Source: an uncultured Oscillospiraceae bacterium (lineage in GTDB: Bacteria > Bacillota > Clostridia > Oscillospirales > Acutalibacteraceae). Taken from it: a DNA stretch of 64,000 bases. Shown in pieces: positions 18,479 to 26,438 of this stretch. Every line of letters begins with the position of its first letter. Position 1 is the first letter of the stretch. The notes beneath the pieces were generated by a model, which saw nothing but the letters and a program-made list of their open reading frames with translations, was not told where the DNA came from and ran no database searches. The DNA lies in NCBI GenBank assembly GCA_900549825.1, contig URQB01000006.1, positions 50,825-114,824 on the forward strand, read 5' to 3'. A program made the translations under genes and the position numbers.

Positions 18479-18820
18479 ATGGAGAACAGGAAACGGAACG
18501 TACAGCTTATCGTGTGTGTCACAGAGGAAGAACGGGTGTTGATTGCGGAAAAGATGAAGCAGATACCGACAATCAATTGATCTGCCTACGCCCGCAAAAT
18601 GCTCATTGACGGTTTCATTATCGTGCTGGATATGCAGACGGTCAAGGAGCATACGGCGCAGCTTCAAAAGCTCGGCGTGAACGTCAACCAGATTGCAAAG
18701 CGTATCAACGAAACAGGGCGGATTTACGCTTCCGACATGGACGAGATGAAGCGCGTCATGGAAGAAGTCTGGCGGCTGGAACAGCGGCTGCTTCTGCAAT
18801 TCAAGGGGCTTTCTAAATGA
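18479..18820 (+). pseudogene. mobC-like mobilization gene with an in-frame stop
   Basis: The frame begins MENRKRNVQLIVCVTEEE after a perfect AAAGGAGG site, is interrupted by TGA at 18578-18580 (codon 34), and then continues in the same frame as SAYARKMLIDG to a stop at 18818-18820. The second part, with LQKLGVNVNQIAKRINETG, is typical of MobC relaxosome proteins, which assist a relaxase at oriT. No frameshift is needed, so a single point change killed it. An internal start at 18599 could still yield the 73-residue C-terminal part. The relaxase gene that normally follows is missing. Confidence 0.75.
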
Positions 18821-18952
18821 GGGTTTGGGATACTTCCCAACAAGCAAAATCCTCCGTCAGGCGCAGGGCGGCAAAGCGGGGATTTTACGGAAACGGCGAT
18901 CCGTTTCCTATGCTTGCTATTCAGTTTTATCTTCGGAAAGGACGGGAAGGGA

Positions 18953-19210
18953 ATGGAACGGAAACGAAAAATCAAAGACGGTCATATCGTAGTGGATAAT
19001 CCGCTGTTTCAGGAGCCTCCATAGCATGAAGTGACGGTACAATCCGGCAGGACGCTCTACCGTTTCACGGGGAACTACGACGGGGAAAGGAGCCTGCCAT
19101 TCAAGGTATTTCGCCTGATAGAGCGGGAACAGAAAAAAGATGTTGATGAAATGCGCGGTCGCTATAATACCCACAAAGCAATCCTGTATTGGCAGACTGC
19201 CCGCCGATGA
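18953..19210 (+). pseudogene. Small element-encoded gene with an in-frame stop
   Basis: The frame starts MERKRKIKDGHIVVDNPLF and meets TAG at codon 24. It then runs on as HEVTVQSGRTLYRFTG, FKVFRLIEREQKKD and finally WQTARR before TGA at 19208-19210. The centre has the GRTxYRxxG pattern seen in small TnpW-type proteins encoded before serine recombinases; that assignment is tentative. Its stop overlaps the ATG of the recombinase remnant (ATGA), so the intact version was translationally coupled to it. Confidence 0.55.
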
Positions 19211-19545
19211 AAGGAGAAGAAGCTACGTTAAGGCAGTCTGACAAAATAACAGCCCTCTACTGCCGTTTAAGCCGCGACGACGAATTACAGGGGGACAGCA
19301 ACAGCATTGTGAATCAAAAATCCATGATTGGGAAGTACGCAAGGGACAATCATTTCCAGAACCCGGTTTACTTCGTGGACGACGGATTCTCAGGCGCGAA
19401 TTTTAACCGCCCGCCTTGGAATGAGCTTGTGGAGAAAATCGAAGTGAACGGGCACAGGGAACAGAGGATAGATATATCCTATGACCTTGTGGGAATCCTG
19501 CCCGCCGCCATGCTGAATGACCTGCAAAACGGGGAAACGGCATAG
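19207..19545 (+). pseudogene. Serine recombinase with central deletion
   Basis: Residues 1-80 are the N-terminus of a large serine recombinase, with ITALYCRLSRDDELQGDSN holding the catalytic serine and FVDDGFSGANFNRPPW. Without any frame break the sequence then jumps to GHREQRIDISYDLVGILP, which is the extreme C-terminus of this family. Family members are about 450-560 residues, while this frame encodes 112. Roughly 400 residues, including most catalytic arginines and the recombinase and zinc-ribbon domains, are therefore missing through an in-frame deletion. The product cannot recombine DNA by itself. Confidence 0.85.
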
Positions 19546-19643
19546 TCAACGCTATGCCGCTTCCAGAAATGAATGTGAAGTTGTTTTATGGGTGCTGCTC
19601 ATCTCCGCAAGCGCTTTTCAGGAATCAAAGCACGCCGTACCGG

Positions 19644-19880
19644 CTATTCCACACCTTCCCTGCCAAAAATCCTGCAGTAACGCTCCCTATCGTTGCCGCT
19701 GAACCTCCGCATCAAATTCTTCCGCATCCGGCCTGCAGTGCGCATTTCATCGATCAGGCGGTCGCGTTCCGTTTTACCGTTCTCCAGGATCACAGGGCGG
19801 TTGATGAAATGATCGGCCTCGCTGATCAGGTGCGTCGCAAGCAGGACCGTCTCACCGTCGAGCAGGCTGACCGCAACCAC
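19644..19880 (-). pseudogene. C-terminal scrap of an ABC transporter ATPase
   Basis: The minus-strand frame contains LLDGETVLLATHLISEAD and NRPVILENGK, the H-loop and following strand of ABC-2 type ATPases. The Walker A, signature and Walker B parts are absent upstream, where the ECF gene ends at 19897. It is therefore a truncated remnant, possibly damaged when the neighbouring element inserted or decayed. Confidence 0.55.
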
Positions 19881-19896
19881 AGCCTATTGCCCATAT

Positions 19897-20454
19897 TCAG
19901 GATTTGTCTTCCGGCGGAGCCGGGCGCAGTTTCCTTGGCTTCTCCACCAGGCCTGCCTTCTGCAGCGCCGCTACCAGCAGCGGAATCGCCACCAGCTGGA
20001 TCACAATCCCCGGCAGCGCAGTGACAAACGCCGAGGTCAAAAAGACGGTGAAGCCATAAGGCTTGCCTGCAATGCCAAGCAACACCGCATTTGCTATGCC
20101 GGACACTGCGCGCCCGCCCAGCATCGCGCCGATCAGCGAGAGATAAAGGTTCCCGCCCAGCTTCCGGTAAAAGAGCCCGGTTAAAGCACCGTATGCGCAC
20201 AGCTCCAGCATCATCGCCGGAGCGATGGGGAAGATCGGCGGCATCCCGGTCAGCAGGGAGGAAAGCAGCGGGCCAAGGAGGCCGCAGACTGCGCCATACT
20301 GCCAGCCGCACAAAAAGCCGCACAGCAGCACGGGAATGTGCATCGGCAGGAACGTTGCACCAGCCCCGAGGGCATGGAATGCCATCGGCAGAACGATACA
20401 CAGGGCGATACAGAAAGCGGTAATCACCAAATTCTTTGTGGGGGATTGCTTCAT
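19897..20454 (-). CDS. ECF transporter S component (substrate-binding membrane subunit)
   Basis: This 185-residue protein has about six hydrophobic segments. The pattern HIPVLLCGFLCGWQYG and LSSLLTGMPPIFPIAP is typical of the general ECF S-component family (PF12822 type). Such subunits bind a vitamin or related micronutrient and work with shared EcfA/A'/T modules encoded elsewhere; none is present here. The substrate is unknown. A promoter 220 bases upstream and a strong terminator hairpin in the leader suggest riboswitch-like control, which often points to a vitamin. The start at 20454 has AAAGGAAG upstream. Confidence 0.8.
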   Translation of the reverse strand: MKQSPTKNLVITAFCIALCIVLPMAFHALGAGATFLPMHIPVLLCGFLCGWQYGAVCGLLGPLLSSLLTGMPPIFPIAPAMMLELCAYGALTGLFYRKLGGNLYLSLIGAMLGGRAVSGIANAVLLGIAGKPYGFTVFLTSAFVTALPGIVIQLVAIPLLVAALQKAGLVEKPRKLRPAPPEDKS

Positions 20455-20645
20455 TCGTCAAATCTTCCTTTCGAGAGATACGTATGCAAACGACAAAACG
20501 CCAACCAAACCGCCTCCGCTCCTGCGGAAGCCGCGGCCTGGTTGGCGCTTTTGATTCGCTGCTGACGATCATCTGTATGTATATTTTTGCCTGTACTGCC
20601 CCTGCTTCTGCCCGGGCAACCGCTCTTCTGAACGGCATTTTACGT
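20455..20645 (-). promoter_or_regulatory. Structured leader of the ECF gene (candidate riboswitch)
   Basis: About 190 bases separate the predicted transcription start from the ATG. The 5' part contains GCCGTTCAGAAGAGCGG and GCCCGGGCAG segments, and the 3' part is the terminator at 20495-20547. I compared it by eye with THF, TPP, preQ1, cobalamin, FMN and T-box consensus motifs and found no match. Confidence 0.45.
20495..20547 (-). terminator. Leader attenuator hairpin before the ECF gene
   Basis: The minus strand reads CGCCAACCAGGCCGC, a 19-base loop, GCGGTTTGGTTGGCG, then TTTTG. The 15-bp stem has two G-U pairs. Position inside a leader, 41 bases before the start codon, fits regulated termination. 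Confidence 0.7.
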
Positions 20646-20649
20646 TGTT

Positions 20650-20678
20650 ATTATAGCAGAACCGGGCCGCACCGTCAA
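20650..20678 (-). promoter_or_regulatory. Promoter of the ECF gene
   Basis: TTGACG (20673-20678) and TATAAT (20650-20655) on the minus strand are 17 bases apart, with TGC before the -10. The -35 overlaps the last codons of the DUF1893 gene. Confidence 0.75.
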
Positions 20679-21121
20679 TGCACTCCTTCTCTTTGGCGCG
20701 CCATTTCCTCCTGCTTTCTTAAAATGCGTTCATAAGCCTCGCGCGGCAAATTGGTATCCAGGCAAAGCTTCTCCATGGGGCACATGCCGGTGCGCGCCCG
20801 GTTGACGATATACGGCACGCGTTCCCCCTCGTAAAACGGGACGCAACGCCCGCCCAGGCAGACTGCCGCATGCTCGCTGATGACATCCGCATAAACTTCC
20901 TTTATGCCGCCGTATAGCATCAGCAGGGCTGCTGCCTTCCCTACAACACGATCGGCAATCACTGCGCCGCGCAACAGCTCCGGATCCTTCTGGAGCCAAT
21001 CCGTCAGCGGCGATACGCCGGAAAGGGACGATTCTAAAAGCCGCCCGTCTTTCGTCAACAGCACACAGGTAGAGTGGTGCTTATGGAGCGCTTCTCTTGC
21101 TCGTTCCAATATCTCCGTCAT
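20675..21121 (-). CDS. DUF1893 family protein
   Basis: This 148-residue protein shows the DUF1893 pattern: HHSTCVLLTKDGRL at the start, IADRVVGKAAALLMLYGG in the middle, and AYADVIS-like VYADVISEHA, then MCPMEKLCLDT. The fold is related to cytidine deaminases. Cysteines are present but no biochemical role is established. GGGGGG precedes the ATG. The following ECF gene has its own promoter overlapping this gene's 3' end, so the two can be uncoupled. Confidence 0.8.
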   Translation of the reverse strand: MTEILERAREALHKHHSTCVLLTKDGRLLESSLSGVSPLTDWLQKDPELLRGAVIADRVVGKAAALLMLYGGIKEVYADVISEHAAVCLGGRCVPFYEGERVPYIVNRARTGMCPMEKLCLDTNLPREAYERILRKQEEMARQREGVH

Positions 21122-21591
21122 ATGTAATCCCCCCGAAAAACGCTTGTTACCATTTCAGAATAGCGAAATTCATCTGCATTGTCAACCGTCTCCCCCTGTC
21201 AATCCGCGTGACGTTTCAGCTTTTTCCCGGCTTCCTGGGCAGCCGTTTCCCGGCGCGTTTTCAAGCGCAAGCATATGGCAAATCGATGTGTCTTTCCTGG
21301 GAGTATCTGGATGGCGTTTCCGCATTCTCCGAGAGCTACGGCAACCCCTCGATCGGCCCGAGGCTGCGGGGCTGGATCCAAATTGCGCTTGTGAACGATC
21401 CTTCCACGGAGGAAGCCTCCCGCCTGCGCTGGAAAAACACAGATAACATCCACATAAATCTCACCTGCGGCTTTATTTCTCCCCTTGTAAGGCGCCGGAC
21501 AGTATGCTATGCTGAAAACAGACAAATACCGATCAATCGGAGGAGAGCGGCGAAAGCCGCCGGCACATATGAGGAAAGGCTGGGCATCAGG
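21122..21591. other. Intergenic region with promoter, no recognised gene
   Basis: The frame of the downstream gene stays open through this stretch back to 21097, but the upstream part has no family similarity. It also includes the promoter at 21485-21513, so I treat it as non-coding. A 108-codon frame on the minus strand is equally unconvincing. Confidence 0.5.
21485..21513 (+). promoter_or_regulatory. Promoter of the DUF5054 gene
   Basis: TTGTAA (21485-21490) and TATGCT (21508-21513) are separated by 17 bases, about 78 bases before the chosen start. Confidence 0.6.
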
Positions 21592-23649
21592 ATGCAGAAA
21601 GTGATCGTCGTTTCAAAAACCCATCTGGATCTGGGCTTCACAGACTACGCGGAGGAGATCCGGCAAAAATATCTCAATGAATTTATCCCAAACGCTGTCT
21701 CGATCGCAAACGAGCTCAACGCGGACGGCATAAAGCGCTTCGTCTGGACAACGGGCTCCTGGTTAATCAAGGAGGCACTGGAAAACGGCAGCGAACAAAA
21801 CAGGCAGGCTCTCCTGCAGGGCCTGCGCAGCGGTAATATTGCGCCGCACGCCATGCCCTTTACCACGCATACGGAGCTGCTCGACGCGGACACGCTTGAT
21901 TATGGCCTTTCCATTGTGGACCGGATCGACGCGATCACAGGGCGCAAAACCATCGCCGCCAAGATGACGGATGTCCCCGGGCATACAATCGGCCTCGTGC
22001 CCCTGCTTGCAAAGCATGGGATCAAACTATTGCACATCGGCGTCAATGGCGCGTCCGCCTTGCCGGACGTCCCTCCCTGCTTCCTCTGGAAATGCGGAGA
22101 AAGCGAGGTCGTTATCATCTATTCCGGAGATTACGGCGGAGCTTTTGCAAGCGAATTGACTGGGAGCGTGCTCTATTTTGACCACACGCTCGACAACCGC
22201 GGTGCATCCGGTGCAGAGGCCGTGCGCGCGCGTTTTGAAGCGATTCAAAAGAAATATCCCGGCGCACAGGTCTCCGCAGGCCGGCTCGACGACTTTGCGG
22301 AAATGATCTGGCGGGCGAAGGACCGGCTCCCCGTGGTAACCGCAGAAATCGGTGATACCTGGATTCACGGCGCGGCCTCCGACCCCTATAAAACCGCCGG
22401 GCTGCGCACACTCATCCGGCTGAAAAATGAGTGGCTGGCCGATGGGCGGCTCGCACAGACGGATGCGGCCTATGAACAGCTCGCAGATCATTTACTCTGC
22501 GCGGCCGAGCACACCTGGGGCTTGGATATGAAAACCTATTTTGCCGACTACGAGCACTATCTCCGCCCGGACTTTGAACAGGCGCGCCGGAAGGATACCG
22601 TAGAACTCCGCCATCCTCTGCGCGGATTCCCGCAAAATCTTCTGACTTTATTTTTCAGGCATACCGGCACATATCGGCCCGGCTCCTATCGCGCCATGGA
22701 AAAGAGCTGGGAGGAGCAGCGCGCTTACCTCACGCATGCGGTCAGCAAGCTGCCTGCCGCCTTAAAGAGCGAGGCCGAGCAGGCGCTCGCCGCTTTGCAG
22801 CCGCAGCAGCTCGTCCCTGTTTCAGGGGAAGAATTGCAGCGAAATGTGGATTATCATTTCAAAACCTGGTCGATCCGCGTTAACGAATACGGCGGGATCG
22901 GCGCCCTTTCCTGCGGCGCGGATCGAGTCATCCGTGAAAACAACCGCCCCGCTGTAGAATATTACTCCTACGGCAAAACAAATTATGATTTCTGGCTGAC
23001 GCACTACACGCGCAACCGGAAGGAGACCGCAAGCTGGTCCCTCGGTGATTTCGCAAGGCCGCTTCTAAAATATGCAGATTCCAAATACCCACAGGGCCGC
23101 TTCCCCTACCGGTTCCGGCAGGGCTGTGTCCAAGCCCTGCCAAATGGGCTGCGCATCTGCGTATATCTTTCCATTGCGCCGGAATGCCATGACAAGCTTG
23201 GCGCGGCAGAAACGGTCCAACTCATCTACACCCTGTACGCTGGAGAGATGAAGATCGAGGTGATTTGGGCCGGCAAACCGGCCAACCGGCTGACGGAGAG
23301 CACCGTCTTCCGGCTTTACCCCGCCTGTGCGCAGGAGGAAATCCGTTATACAAAAATCGATACCGAAGTAGACCCGATGACCGTCGTCAAAAACGGGAAC
23401 CGCAACCTGTCAGCTGTATGGGACATGCATTTTGGACCATACCGCTTTATAAACCGCCATGCCGCCCTGATCGGCCTGGGCAAGGGAAAAATCCTGCGTT
23501 TTGACAATCAATTCGAGTCCATCGAGCAAAACGGCATCTCCTACATCCTGCACGACAATGTCTGGGGCACCAATTTCCCCTTATGGTATGAGGACAATGC
23601 CTATTTCCGCTTTGATATCGTCCCAATAAAAAGCCGGGATCCGCAATGA
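21592..23649 (+). CDS. DUF5054 protein, GH38-like glycoside hydrolase
   Basis: This 685-residue protein starts MQKVIVVSKTHLDLGFTDYA, the first metal-site strand of a GH38-like barrel. Next come KMTDVPGHTIGLVPLL, then IGDTWIHGAASDPYKT, and a C-terminal beta-sandwich with WDMHFGPYRFINRHA. These match DUF5054, whose members are thought to act on alpha-mannosides or related glycans. No signal peptide is present, so it is cytoplasmic. I start at 21592 because the domain begins there and a promoter lies upstream. The AGGAAAGG site is 12 bases away, rather far. No sugar transporter is adjacent, so the substrate stays open. Confidence 0.8.
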   Translation: MQKVIVVSKTHLDLGFTDYAEEIRQKYLNEFIPNAVSIANELNADGIKRFVWTTGSWLIKEALENGSEQNRQALLQGLRSGNIAPHAMPFTTHTELLDADTLDYGLSIVDRIDAITGRKTIAAKMTDVPGHTIGLVPLLAKHGIKLLHIGVNGASALPDVPPCFLWKCGESEVVIIYSGDYGGAFASELTGSVLYFDHTLDNRGASGAEAVRARFEAIQKKYPGAQVSAGRLDDFAEMIWRAKDRLPVVTAEIGDTWIHGAASDPYKTAGLRTLIRLKNEWLADGRLAQTDAAYEQLADHLLCAAEHTWGLDMKTYFADYEHYLRPDFEQARRKDTVELRHPLRGFPQNLLTLFFRHTGTYRPGSYRAMEKSWEEQRAYLTHAVSKLPAALKSEAEQALAALQPQQLVPVSGEELQRNVDYHFKTWSIRVNEYGGIGALSCGADRVIRENNRPAVEYYSYGKTNYDFWLTHYTRNRKETASWSLGDFARPLLKYADSKYPQGRFPYRFRQGCVQALPNGLRICVYLSIAPECHDKLGAAETVQLIYTLYAGEMKIEVIWAGKPANRLTESTVFRLYPACAQEEIRYTKIDTEVDPMTVVKNGNRNLSAVWDMHFGPYRFINRHAALIGLGKGKILRFDNQFESIEQNGISYILHDNVWGTNFPLWYEDNAYFRFDIVPIKSRDPQ

Positions 23650-24031
23650 TTCCCCGCACCCCGCTGCCGGAGCAGCCTGGCCGCGCTCTGCTCTTGATGG
23701 GTTCGAACAGGCGGCTCCTCATCCGGCCCAGCGGCGCAGCTCAGCTCGTCCAGTTTTAGGCCGAAGGCGCGTTCCCGCAGGGCGGAAGCATTCCAGCTCA
23801 TCCGCAAAATGCAGATGAATCGCTTCCCTTTCCTTGGAAATTGCGGCGGGGAACAGAATGGTTTTACAACTCAAGCGCGCACAGCCGCCGTACGCCGGGA
23901 AGGCGCGGCGGCTGTGCATGTGAGCAATATGCTTTTTTTGACTACACGTCAATCCATCCAGCCGCCCAGTCAGGGCGGCTGATTTTACGCTCCGCGGCCG
24001 AAAGGGCCGTTTTCTACACAGCCTTCCAGGG
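23650..24031. other. Intergenic region with two hairpins
   Basis: GCACAGCCGCCG/CGGCGGCTGTGC (23879-23890, 23906-23917) is followed 14 bases later by a T-run (TTTTTTT) and may terminate the DUF5054 transcript. CAGCCGCCC/GGGCGGCTG (23959-23981, loop AGTCA) lies past the cysteine-rich gene. Between 23650 and 23870 I see open frames but no recognisable product. Confidence 0.55.
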
Positions 24032-24958
24032 TCAGCGCTGGCAGCCGCAGTTATTTTCGCGCTCCCTGCCGCCGCAGCCGCAGTTATTCTCGCGTTCCCT
24101 GCCGCCGCAGCCACAGTTATTTTCGCGCTCCCTGCCGCCACAGCCGCAGCTCTCGTTTTTCTTCTGCCGGCACTCAGTGGGCGGGAAGAACTCGTTGACC
24201 GGGAAGCGGATTTGCTTGAAAGCATCGCACGGATCATTCTCCATATCGTGGCAGCACTCCTTCTCCGGCACGCAGAAATCATACGCCGGGATCAGCATCT
24301 GAACATCGCGCTCAAGCTGTACAATCGTAAACAGGCCAAGCGTTACGCGCACCGCTTTTTCCGGGTTGGCGACGCTGAAATCCCCGTCAAACGACCTGCG
24401 GATGCAGGATGGCGCAGAGCAGCACCCTTCGCACTCGCAGCAGTCGCACGGGCGGCAGAGCTTTGCATCCAGGCAAATCGGATCGACGCACTGAACCTTC
24501 GCCTTCGGATTCGCGCTGGTGGGAAGGAACTGTTCGTCTGCCTCGTCTGGAGAAAACTCCGAAGAGAAAATACGTACATTGCCTTCGCTACCGAAGAGGA
24601 TGCATTTCTTGGAGAAAGAAGTCAGGCCCTCAACGGTGCAGGGGGGATTCATCGGCGTGGTGTAAGCGTCGAGATATACCTTGAAGAAGAAGGTAATGTC
24701 AACGGAATAGTAGCCGCGGTTGAAAGGAACCGCCTCCACGTCGATAAAGCAGTTGATGATCTTGCACGAACGGCAGCGAACGGAAGTCGCATTGTCAATG
24801 ATGCACTGCGCCCGATCGGTAAAATAGACGCGCATATCCGCCAAGCAGTCTTTGTCCGCACATGAATCGTACACGCGGTTGGTATCGATGCACACAGCCT
24901 CGCGGATGCCGCCGCTGACGACATCCGCAGTGTTGCAGCAGGATCTGTTGTCCGCCAT
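24032..24958 (-). CDS. Cysteine-rich protein with C-terminal GGRERENNCGC repeats
   Basis: This 308-residue protein has no signal peptide or membrane segment. Cysteine pairs run throughout (NRSCCNTAD, RCRSCKIINC, CRPCDCCECEGCC, EKECCHD). The middle contains FNRGYYSVDITFFFKVYLDAY, an apparent beta-sandwich core. The C-terminus repeats an 11-residue unit three times and ends NCGCQR. I do not know a named family. The composition resembles proteins of spore coats and exosporia. A sigma-K-like promoter lies 49 bases upstream, which supports a coat role by inference only. AGGAGG stands seven bases before the ATG at 24958; the longer frame to 25102 crosses the promoter. Confidence 0.8.
   Translation of the reverse strand: MADNRSCCNTADVVSGGIREAVCIDTNRVYDSCADKDCLADMRVYFTDRAQCIIDNATSVRCRSCKIINCFIDVEAVPFNRGYYSVDITFFFKVYLDAYTTPMNPPCTVEGLTSFSKKCILFGSEGNVRIFSSEFSPDEADEQFLPTSANPKAKVQCVDPICLDAKLCRPCDCCECEGCCSAPSCIRRSFDGDFSVANPEKAVRVTLGLFTIVQLERDVQMLIPAYDFCVPEKECCHDMENDPCDAFKQIRFPVNEFFPPTECRQKKNESCGCGGRERENNCGCGGRERENNCGCGGRERENNCGCQR
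24042..24140 (-). repeat. Three 33-base tandem repeats within the cysteine-rich gene
   Basis: Units begin at 24042, 24075 and 24108, with a diverged partial unit from 24141. Each encodes GGRERENNCGC. Differences are few and mostly silent, pointing to recent duplication, and copy number could vary between strains. Confidence 0.9.
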
Positions 24959-25006
24959 AGTGTTTCCTCCTATGAGTAGATTGAAATTTTGTAAAAACTT
25001 CAATAC

Positions 25007-25033
25007 CATACTATGACGCTGGCGGATTCTGGT
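25007..25033 (-). promoter_or_regulatory. Possible sigma-K promoter of the cysteine-rich gene
   Basis: The minus strand reads AC, 16 bases, CATAGTATG, close to the sigma-K consensus AC-16/17-CATAnnnTA. No sigma-A-type promoter is evident nearby. Confidence 0.4.
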
Positions 25034-25213
25034 GCAGGAAAAGCGAAGCACAAACAGAAAAGTTTTGCGCAATTCCCTGTGCTTATAAAGGATTTCACAC
25101 ACTTTGAAGCAACAGCCTCATGGGTTCCATCCCCTATGTCTCAACATTTTTAACTGCCCTGAAAAAAATCTGGCTTTTGGATTGTATGGATAGCGAAAGG
25201 AGTTGAAAGGCCC

Positions 25214-25420
25214 GTGAAAAAGTCATCCGATCTCAATGGCTTCCTGCAGGACGCTGTGTCGAATGATTCCAAAGCAGTGGCCCGCGCAGCCTTTGCGTAT
25301 CTGTAAAACACCGCGGACGCGGAGGATATCACGCAGGAGGTCTTCCTTGCGCTTCTGGAGAAGCGTCTCTCCTTCGAAAACAAAAAACATCTGAAAGCTC
25401 TTCCACCCATTCGCTCCGTC
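25214..25420 (+). pseudogene. Remnant of an ECF-type sigma factor
   Basis: A GTG at 25214 opens a frame KKSSDLNGFLQDAV that meets TAA at codon 31. The same frame then continues NTADAEDITQEVFLALLEK, which is the region-2 signature of sigma-70 family ECF factors, and degenerates after about 25400. Regions 3 and 4 are missing, so it cannot work. Confidence 0.6.
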
Positions 25421-25790
25421 CGATGTAGGCTCTTTTCACCCGTACATCGGCAATCGCTTGGAAGGAAACAGAACCCTTTAAGATCGATTCAGATGTTTCG
25501 GATCTCGCTCCCTACGGCCTGCGGGATGGAATGCGCTACCTCTTCCCGCAGGCAGAGGACGAAAAGATAATTTTCGACCGCAGCGCCTATCCTTACCAAG
25601 AGATCAAATAATATGAATAAATATAGAATATGGCGTAAATTGTTGCTAAATGTTAGGCTATTACAGAGCTCATCATCCGCTTGAGTATCAGGAGCTTTCT
25701 ATTTTTATCATAATCGGTTGCTAAGATCGCATCCTGATTAAAAAGATTGCCACCGAGATATGGGACAAAGATGCAAGCCAAAAGCATACG
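25421..25790. other. Intergenic, no supported gene
   Basis: The first 200 bases may hold further decayed coding sequence (for example the open stretch ending YPYQEIK at about 25611), but I recognise nothing. The remainder is AT-rich. Confidence 0.4.
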
Positions 25791-25825
25791 AAACTCCGCC
25801 GGGGAGAAATCCCTGGCGGAGTTTT
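25791..25825 (+). terminator. Terminator-like hairpin
   Basis: AAACTCCGCC/GGCGGAGTTT with inner GGG/CCC pairs ends in TTTTGC. It separates the decayed region from the perR promoter. Confidence 0.7.
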
Positions 25826-25862
25826 GCATTGTAAAAAATACCCGAAACCTTTTCCGCTGCTA

Positions 25863-25912
25863 TTGACAACATCTATTATTTGTGATATTGTACTTATTGA
25901 GATTAATTACTA
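25863..25912 (+). promoter_or_regulatory. perR promoter with Fur/PerR box
   Basis: TTGACA (25863-25868) and TATTGT (25886-25891) are 17 bases apart. TGAGATTAATTACTA at 25898-25912, at the transcription start, resembles the 7-1-7 Fur/PerR box, so autoregulation is likely. Confidence 0.65.
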
Positions 25913-25927
25913 TTAGGAGCATTCCGT

Positions 25928-26308
25928 ATGATCAAACGCAACACAATTCAACGCGCTTTGGTTCTTGAAGCAGTAAACGAGCTGAAGTGCCATGCTACAG
26001 CAGACGAAATCTATAATGCGATCGTTAACGAACACCCCCATATCAGCAGAGGGACGGTGTATCGAAACCTGAATCAACTGTCTGAAAATGGAGAAATCCG
26101 AAAGCTGGAAATTCCGGGCGGTGCTGACCGGTTCGATCACAGATGCCATGACCATTATCACACAAGATGCGTAAAGTGTGGCCAAGTCTTTGATGTGGAG
26201 ATGGAGTATATCAAGGATTTGGAAAAAAAAATCAAAGATACCCACGGTTTCGAGTTTAGTGGTCATGATATTATGTTCAAAGGCATCTGCCCGGTATGCA
26301 AGAAATGA
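25928..26308 (+). CDS. perR: Fur-family regulator, PerR-like
   Basis: This 126-residue protein has the Fur winged helix (ADEIYNAIVNEHPHISRGTVYRNLNQL). Its metal-binding dimer domain contains DRFDHRCHDHYHTRC, CVKCG and a C-terminal CPVCKK. The two CxxC pairs form the structural zinc site and the His/Asp cluster the sensing site. The arrangement is that of PerR, the peroxide-responsive Fe/Mn repressor, rather than Fur or Zur, but specificity cannot be fixed by eye. AGGAG lies eight bases before the ATG. The QueD-like gene follows 130 bases downstream on the same strand. Confidence 0.85.
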   Translation: MIKRNTIQRALVLEAVNELKCHATADEIYNAIVNEHPHISRGTVYRNLNQLSENGEIRKLEIPGGADRFDHRCHDHYHTRCVKCGQVFDVEMEYIKDLEKKIKDTHGFEFSGHDIMFKGICPVCKK

Positions 26309-26438
26309 GCCATACATCGTGGATATGGAATTTTGCCTAATTGGAATCCCAATGAAGAAGGTTACGAAGCAGGCGGCTCACTCAACATGTGCGCATACGG
26401 GCGCGTAATCCCGTAAATCAAATATAAGGAGAACGACA

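Larger units (their letters stand above)
13869..19545. mobile_element. Decayed integrative/mobilizable element
   Basis: This stretch between the iscR operon and the ECF gene holds a broken mobC, a small broken gene and a serine recombinase with its middle deleted, all on the plus strand at the right end. An intact sortase-anchored protein gene lies on the minus strand. No relaxase or replication gene remains. The order mobC, small gene, large serine recombinase resembles Tn4451/TnpX-type and related clostridial mobilizable elements. The exact ends are not resolved; the left limit given is simply the end of the iscR control region. Confidence 0.55.

Noticed and set aside
20455..20645. THF, TPP, preQ1, cobalamin or T-box riboswitch upstream of the ECF gene
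   Set aside because: None of the conserved sequence blocks of these classes could be found by eye; only the terminator is certain.
21097..21591. N-terminal extension of the DUF5054 protein by 165 residues
   Set aside because: A promoter lies inside it and the family starts at VSKTHLDLGFTD; the extra sequence has no recognisable features.
24042..24140. Tandem repeat as a possible CRISPR array
   Set aside because: Units are contiguous without spacers and lie in frame within a coding gene. I saw no CRISPR array or cas gene anywhere in the window.
26309..26416. In-frame continuation of 35 codons after the perR stop (readthrough extension)
   Set aside because: The PerR fold is complete at CPVCKK and nothing known follows it; the open stretch may be a chance or decayed frame.
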